Positions 1-9,632 of a stretch of 9,632 nt of DNA are shown one piece after another. Where the stretch lies: positions 1-9,632 of the forward strand of contig JANYFX010000460.1 of NCBI GenBank assembly GCA_025359585.1, written 5' to 3'. This DNA is from Rhizobacter sp. GTDB taxonomy: Bacteria > Pseudomonadota > Gammaproteobacteria > Burkholderiales > Burkholderiaceae_C. Below the pieces are notes generated by a model. That model did not search any database. It was not told the DNA's origin and saw only the letters and a list, made by a program, of their open reading frames with translations. The translations under genes and the position numbers were made by a program. How positions within the stretch are numbered: position 1 is the first letter of the stretch; each line of letters starts with the position of its first letter.

Positions 1-1017
1 GCCGGCACCAACAACATCCCCGTCAAGCTGATGAGCGAACGCGGCGTGCCGGTGTTCAACGCACCCGGCGCCAACGCCAACGCGGTGAAGGAACTGGTGC
101 TCGCCGGCATGCTTCTCTCGGCCCGCAACCTCGCGCCGGCGCTGCGTTTCGTGGCCGCGCTCGACCCGGCCGCGCCGGGCATGGACAAGACCGTCGAAGA
201 AGGCAAGAAAAACTTCGCCGGCTTCGAGCTCGCCGGCCACACGCTGGGCATCGTCGGCCTCGGCAAGGTCGGCTGCCTGGTGGCCGACGCGGCCATCAAG
301 CTCGGCATGGACGTGTTCGGCCACGACCCGCACATCACGGTCGATGCCGCCTGGAGCCTGCCCGCACAGGTGAAGAAGGCGGCCAGCGTCAACGAGGTGT
401 TGAAGAGCTCCGACTTCGTCACGCTGCACGTGCCGCTGATCGACGCCACGCGCGATCTGGTCAACGCCGACAACCTCACGCTGATGCGCCCGGGCGCGGT
501 GCTGCTCAACTTCTCGCGCGAAGGTGTCGTGAACGAAGCGGCCGTGCTCGCGGCGCTCGACGCCGGCAAGCTCGGCTGGTACGTGTGCGACTTTCCGAGT
601 GCCACGATCAACGGCCACGCGCGTGTGATCGCGCTGCCGCATCTGGGCGCCTCCACCGCCGAGGCCGAAGAGAACTGCGCGGTCATGGTGGCCGACCAGT
701 TGCGCGACTACCTGGAGCACGGCAACGTCGCCAATGCCGTGAACTTTCCGCAGGTCTCGATGGCGCGCGAGTCGGTGCACCGCGTCGCGATCGCCAACGC
801 CAACGTGCCCAACATGCTTGGCCAGATCTCCACCGCCATGGCGCAGGCCGGCCTGAACATTCACAACATGGTCAACAAGTCACGCGGCGACATGGCCTAC
901 ACGCTCGTGGATGTGGACAGCCCGGTCGCGCCGGCCTTGCTCGACGATCTCGCGCGCATCGCCGGTGTGCTCTCGGTCCGTTATCTGCAGCAAGCGCGCG
1001 AATCCGCTCACGAATAG
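1..1017 (+). CDS. serA: D-3-phosphoglycerate dehydrogenase, ACT-domain type (5' end outside window)
   Basis: The gene is open in frame from base 1, so its start lies upstream; 338 residues and a TAG stop are visible. The product should oxidise 3-phosphoglycerate to 3-phosphohydroxypyruvate with NAD+, the first step of phosphorylated serine synthesis, in the cytoplasm. Numbering from base 1, I see the AGTNNIP segment of the substrate domain, the NAD-binding GLGKVG loop at residues 86-91 with an acidic residue (D109) after the second strand, the catalytic Arg in NFSREGVV (R173), the catalytic His in PHLGAST (H214), and a C-terminal ACT domain from about residue 258 (motif ANVPNML). The ACT domain normally binds serine for feedback inhibition. 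The domain order fits the short SerA class of about 400 residues. One oddity is that the Glu usually found in a DVFxxEP motif is not in that place; the sequence here reads CDFPSAT, then N and G. Another 2-hydroxyacid dehydrogenase activity is possible, but the ACT domain and the NFP linker (AVNFPQVS) favour SerA. Confidence 0.9.
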   Translation, partial: AGTNNIPVKLMSERGVPVFNAPGANANAVKELVLAGMLLSARNLAPALRFVAALDPAAPGMDKTVEEGKKNFAGFELAGHTLGIVGLGKVGCLVADAAIKLGMDVFGHDPHITVDAAWSLPAQVKKAASVNEVLKSSDFVTLHVPLIDATRDLVNADNLTLMRPGAVLLNFSREGVVNEAAVLAALDAGKLGWYVCDFPSATINGHARVIALPHLGASTAEAEENCAVMVADQLRDYLEHGNVANAVNFPQVSMARESVHRVAIANANVPNMLGQISTAMAQAGLNIHNMVNKSRGDMAYTLVDVDSPVAPALLDDLARIAGVLSVRYLQQARESAHE

Positions 1018-1074
1018 CGGCCGGGCGCCGATAACGAGCGGACGAAACGCACTGCTTTGCCCCACCGCTGCACC

Positions 1075-2892
1075 ATGCCCGCGCCACCTTCCACCGCTTC
1101 CCCGCCCGCGACACCGCTCGGCGCGGCAGAGCCCGCTTCGCCAGGCATCGAAGCGCAGGTGCTGGCGGCGCAGTCCGCACTGGTGATGCAACGTGCGCGG
1201 CCCTCGAACTACGTCACGTCGCTCGTGGGCTTGTTGGCGGCGTGGCTGGTGTGGGGGTCGATCGACCACACGCTGCTGGTCGTATGGTGGGTCGTTCTGA
1301 CGCTGATCTCGGCTGCGCGCGAGTGGCTCTACATTCGCTGCGCACGCGACGGCGTTGCGAACGCGGCGCGCTGGGCACGCCGACACGAAGCCGTGCTGCT
1401 GGCCAACGGCGTGGTCTACGGCCTGATCGGCACCCTGCTGCTGCCGCGCGACGACGTCGCCACGGCGGCGATCATGTTGGCCACGCTCGCCGGCATCGCG
1501 TCGGTGAGCCTGGTCGTGATGTCGACCAGCTTTCGGGCCGCGCTCGCGATGACCCTGCCGATCCTGTTGCCGACGATCGTCGATCAGCTCGGCGCCGGCA
1601 CGCGCCTGTCGACGTATGTTGCCGCGGCCATGAGCATCATGCTGGTGCTGGTGGTGCTCGAAGGCCGCCAGGCCTCGGCCCACACGCAGGCGATGTTGCG
1701 GCTGCGTTTCCGAATGGACGACATGGCCGCGCAGCGCCAGCAGGCGCTCGCCATGGCACAGCGCAGCAACGCCGTGAAAAGCCAGTTCCTCGCGACCATG
1801 AGCCACGAGATGCGAACGCCGCTGCACGGCATTCTGGGCGTGACCCGGCTGCTGCGGTCGGCGGGGCCCGAAGACACCGCACTCAGCGCCGCGCACCGGC
1901 TCGACATGATCGAACGCACCGGCGAGCACTTGCTCGGCCTGATCAACGACGTGCTCGACTATTCGAAGATCGAAGGCGGCCACCTGCGCGTGGAGCCTGC
2001 CGACTTCGACCTCGCCGCACTGGTCGAGTCCGTCGCTGACCTGACACGTGTGTCGGCAGCCGAAAAGGGCCTCGCGCTCACGCTCGACGTGCAAGCGCCA
2101 TCGCCCTGCTGGGTGCACGCCGACGCCTCGCGGCTGCGCCAGGTGTTGCTCAACCTGACCGGCAACGCCGTCAAGTTCACCGAGCGCGGCGGCGTGCACC
2201 TGAGCGTGCGGCGCGAAACCGGCGGCAACACCACGTTCGAGGTGACCGACACCGGCGCCGGCATCGGTGCCGACCAGCGCGAGCTGATCTTCGCCGCCTT
2301 TCACCAGGCCGACGGATCGTTCGGGCGCAAACACGGCGGCACCGGCCTGGGCCTGACGATCTCGCGCGAACTCGCCCGCGCGCTCGGCGGCGATCTTGCA
2401 TGCTTGCAGGCCACCGCAGGCGGTGCCCGCTTCGTGCTGACGCTGCCGCTGCCCGACGGTGTACCGGTGGTGTTGCCAGGCCGGCCCGCCGAGCCGGCCA
2501 CCGGCTTGCGCGGTCGGGTGCTGGTGGTGGAAGACAACCCGGTCAACGCGCTCGTGACCGAAGCCTTGCTGCAGCGCGCCGGCCTGCAGGTCGACCTTGT
2601 CGCCGACGGCACCGAAGCGGTCGCACGCGCCAGCGCAACCCGCTACGACCTGATCCTGATGGACTGCCAGATGCCCGGCATGGACGGCTTCGAAGCCACC
2701 GCCCGCATCCGTGAGATCGAGCGCGCCACCGGCGCGAGCGGCGTACCGATCGTGGCACTGACCGCCAACGCACTCGAGAGCGACCGCCTGCGCAGCATGG
2801 CCGCCGGCATGAACGAGCACCTCGCCAAACCCTTTCACGAGCAGGAACTGAGCCTGCTGTTGCAGCGCTTCCTGATCGCCGCCCGGTACTGA
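1075..2892 (+). CDS. Membrane hybrid histidine kinase with one receiver domain
   Basis: The 605-residue product is a two-component sensor kinase fused to a receiver. Six hydrophobic segments lie at about residues 46-62, 66-82, 106-122, 129-150, 154-170 and 178-196. They have only short loops, so there is no separate periplasmic sensor and the signal may be read within or near the membrane. A helical linker (about 200-235) leads to HisKA with MSHEMRTP (phospho-acceptor H244). The HATPase domain has an N box (NLTGNAVKF, N360/N364), G1 box (DTGAGI, 392-397) and G2 box (GGTGLGL, 421-427). The receiver (about 480-600) has E486/D487, phospho-acceptor D530 in LMDCQMPGMDG, T563 and K585. All catalytic residues are present, but no Hpt or output domain follows. 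I chose ATG 1075 over an in-frame TTG at 1057; neither has a strong ribosome binding site. The 57-base gap after serA allows co-transcription. The next kinase carries an Hpt domain and may complete the relay. The signal is unknown. Confidence 0.92.
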   Translation: MPAPPSTASPPATPLGAAEPASPGIEAQVLAAQSALVMQRARPSNYVTSLVGLLAAWLVWGSIDHTLLVVWWVVLTLISAAREWLYIRCARDGVANAARWARRHEAVLLANGVVYGLIGTLLLPRDDVATAAIMLATLAGIASVSLVVMSTSFRAALAMTLPILLPTIVDQLGAGTRLSTYVAAAMSIMLVLVVLEGRQASAHTQAMLRLRFRMDDMAAQRQQALAMAQRSNAVKSQFLATMSHEMRTPLHGILGVTRLLRSAGPEDTALSAAHRLDMIERTGEHLLGLINDVLDYSKIEGGHLRVEPADFDLAALVESVADLTRVSAAEKGLALTLDVQAPSPCWVHADASRLRQVLLNLTGNAVKFTERGGVHLSVRRETGGNTTFEVTDTGAGIGADQRELIFAAFHQADGSFGRKHGGTGLGLTISRELARALGGDLACLQATAGGARFVLTLPLPDGVPVVLPGRPAEPATGLRGRVLVVEDNPVNALVTEALLQRAGLQVDLVADGTEAVARASATRYDLILMDCQMPGMDGFEATARIREIERATGASGVPIVALTANALESDRLRSMAAGMNEHLAKPFHEQELSLLLQRFLIAARY

Positions 2893-2919
2893 TACGCTGG
2901 CGCGTTTGCCGGGAACCAT

Positions 2920-2939
2920 GGAGCACGCGCTGGTGCTCC
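2920..2939 (+). other. Perfect 7-bp hairpin between the two kinase genes
   Basis: GGAGCAC at 2920-2926 and GTGCTCC at 2933-2939 are exact reverse complements around a 6-base loop. The right arm can instead pair in a smaller stem, GTGC (2933-2936) with GCAC (2942-2945), so two exclusive folds are possible. No T-run follows, so a classic intrinsic terminator is unlikely. A partial transcription block, an mRNA processing or stability element, or chance in GC-rich DNA are the alternatives. Confidence 0.35.
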
Positions 2940-2997
2940 GGGCACAAGAAGCACGCCATGCCGGAGGAGTCCAGTAGCCACAGAAGATCTGAATGCG

Positions 2998-6741
<3,744 letters not shown>

Positions 6742-6796
6742 CGGGCCGCGGACAGGGCGTTCAAATCACCCGCGTGCCAGCGCTGTCACACAGGGC

Positions 6797-6805
6797 TGAC
6801 ACAAT
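6797..6805 (+). promoter_or_regulatory. Possible extended -10 promoter element for the aconitase gene
   Basis: TGA followed by CACAAT (6800-6805) fits an extended -10 (TGn plus a hexamer matching TATAAT at four of six positions). It would start transcription near 6812 and leave a leader of about 33 bases with the ribosome binding site. No good -35 is seen at the expected spacing (6777-6782 reads CCAGCG). This is a weak call resting on position and motif only. Confidence 0.3.
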
Positions 6806-6823
6806 CGGTTTTTCGCTGTGTCA
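6797..6823 (+). promoter_or_regulatory. Inverted repeat TGACACA-N13-TGTGTCA, candidate operator before aconitase
   Basis: TGACACA at 6797-6803 and TGTGTCA at 6817-6823 are exact reverse complements. A related half-site, TGTCACA, lies at 6784-6790. The repeat overlaps the possible -10 element and start point and sits 23 bases before the start codon, a position from which a bound protein could block transcription. As RNA it could also form a 7-bp stem with a T-rich 13-base loop. The binding factor is unknown and chance occurrence is not excluded. Confidence 0.35.
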
Positions 6824-6832
6824 CCCACTCGC

Positions 6833-6837
6833 AGAGG
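6833..6837 (+). promoter_or_regulatory. Ribosome binding site of aconitase gene
   Basis: AGAGG ends 8 bases before ATG 6846. This fixes the aconitase start and argues against upstream start codons in the same open frame, which continues far back into the kinase gene. Confidence 0.7.
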
Positions 6838-6845
6838 TTCACACC

Positions 6846-9632
<2,787 letters not shown>

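Noticed and set aside
1057..1074. TTG 1057 as the start of the first kinase.
   Set aside because: It adds only six residues (MPHRCT), is a rarer start codon, and has no better ribosome binding site than ATG 1075.

Overview
This is a very GC-rich window (roughly two thirds G+C by eye) with strong G/C third-position bias. All recognisable genes lie on the + strand. The style of the genes (short ACT-type phosphoglycerate dehydrogenase, long AcnA-type aconitase, large hybrid kinases) suggests a betaproteobacterium of the order Burkholderiales. That assignment is inferred from protein resemblance and was not tested by a search.

Layout: (1) 1-1017 is the 3' part of a D-3-phosphoglycerate dehydrogenase (serA-like), whose N-terminus lies before the window. 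(2) After 57 bases, 1075-2892 encodes a membrane hybrid histidine kinase with six predicted membrane segments, HisKA, HATPase and one receiver domain. (3) After 105 bases that hold a perfect 7-bp hairpin, about 2998-6741 encodes a much larger hybrid kinase. It has a periplasmic double-Cache-like sensor resembling that of DctB, then two PAS domains, HisKA, HATPase, two receivers and a C-terminal Hpt domain. (4) After 104 bases with a good ribosome binding site and a TGACACA-N13-TGTGTCA inverted repeat, an AcnA-family aconitase begins at 6846 and runs past the right edge. Its reading frame is broken once, near 8893-8896, by what looks like a one-base deletion: residues 1-683 are in one frame and the remainder (8894-9632) is in the -1 frame.

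How the genes may work together: serA and aconitase are core metabolism (serine synthesis; citrate-to-isocitrate isomerisation in the TCA cycle). The two kinases form a divided phosphorelay with no DNA-binding or other output regulator in the window. The first kinase lacks an Hpt domain, while the second carries one that could serve its own receivers and possibly its neighbour's. The second kinase's DctB-like sensor region and the adjacent TCA-cycle gene suggest, as inference only, sensing of a small organic acid.

I found no tRNA, rRNA, CRISPR, insertion sequence or integrase, and no convincing sign of horizontal transfer. The window looks like ordinary chromosomal core with one well-defined anomaly, the aconitase frameshift. 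No undescribed system was evident.
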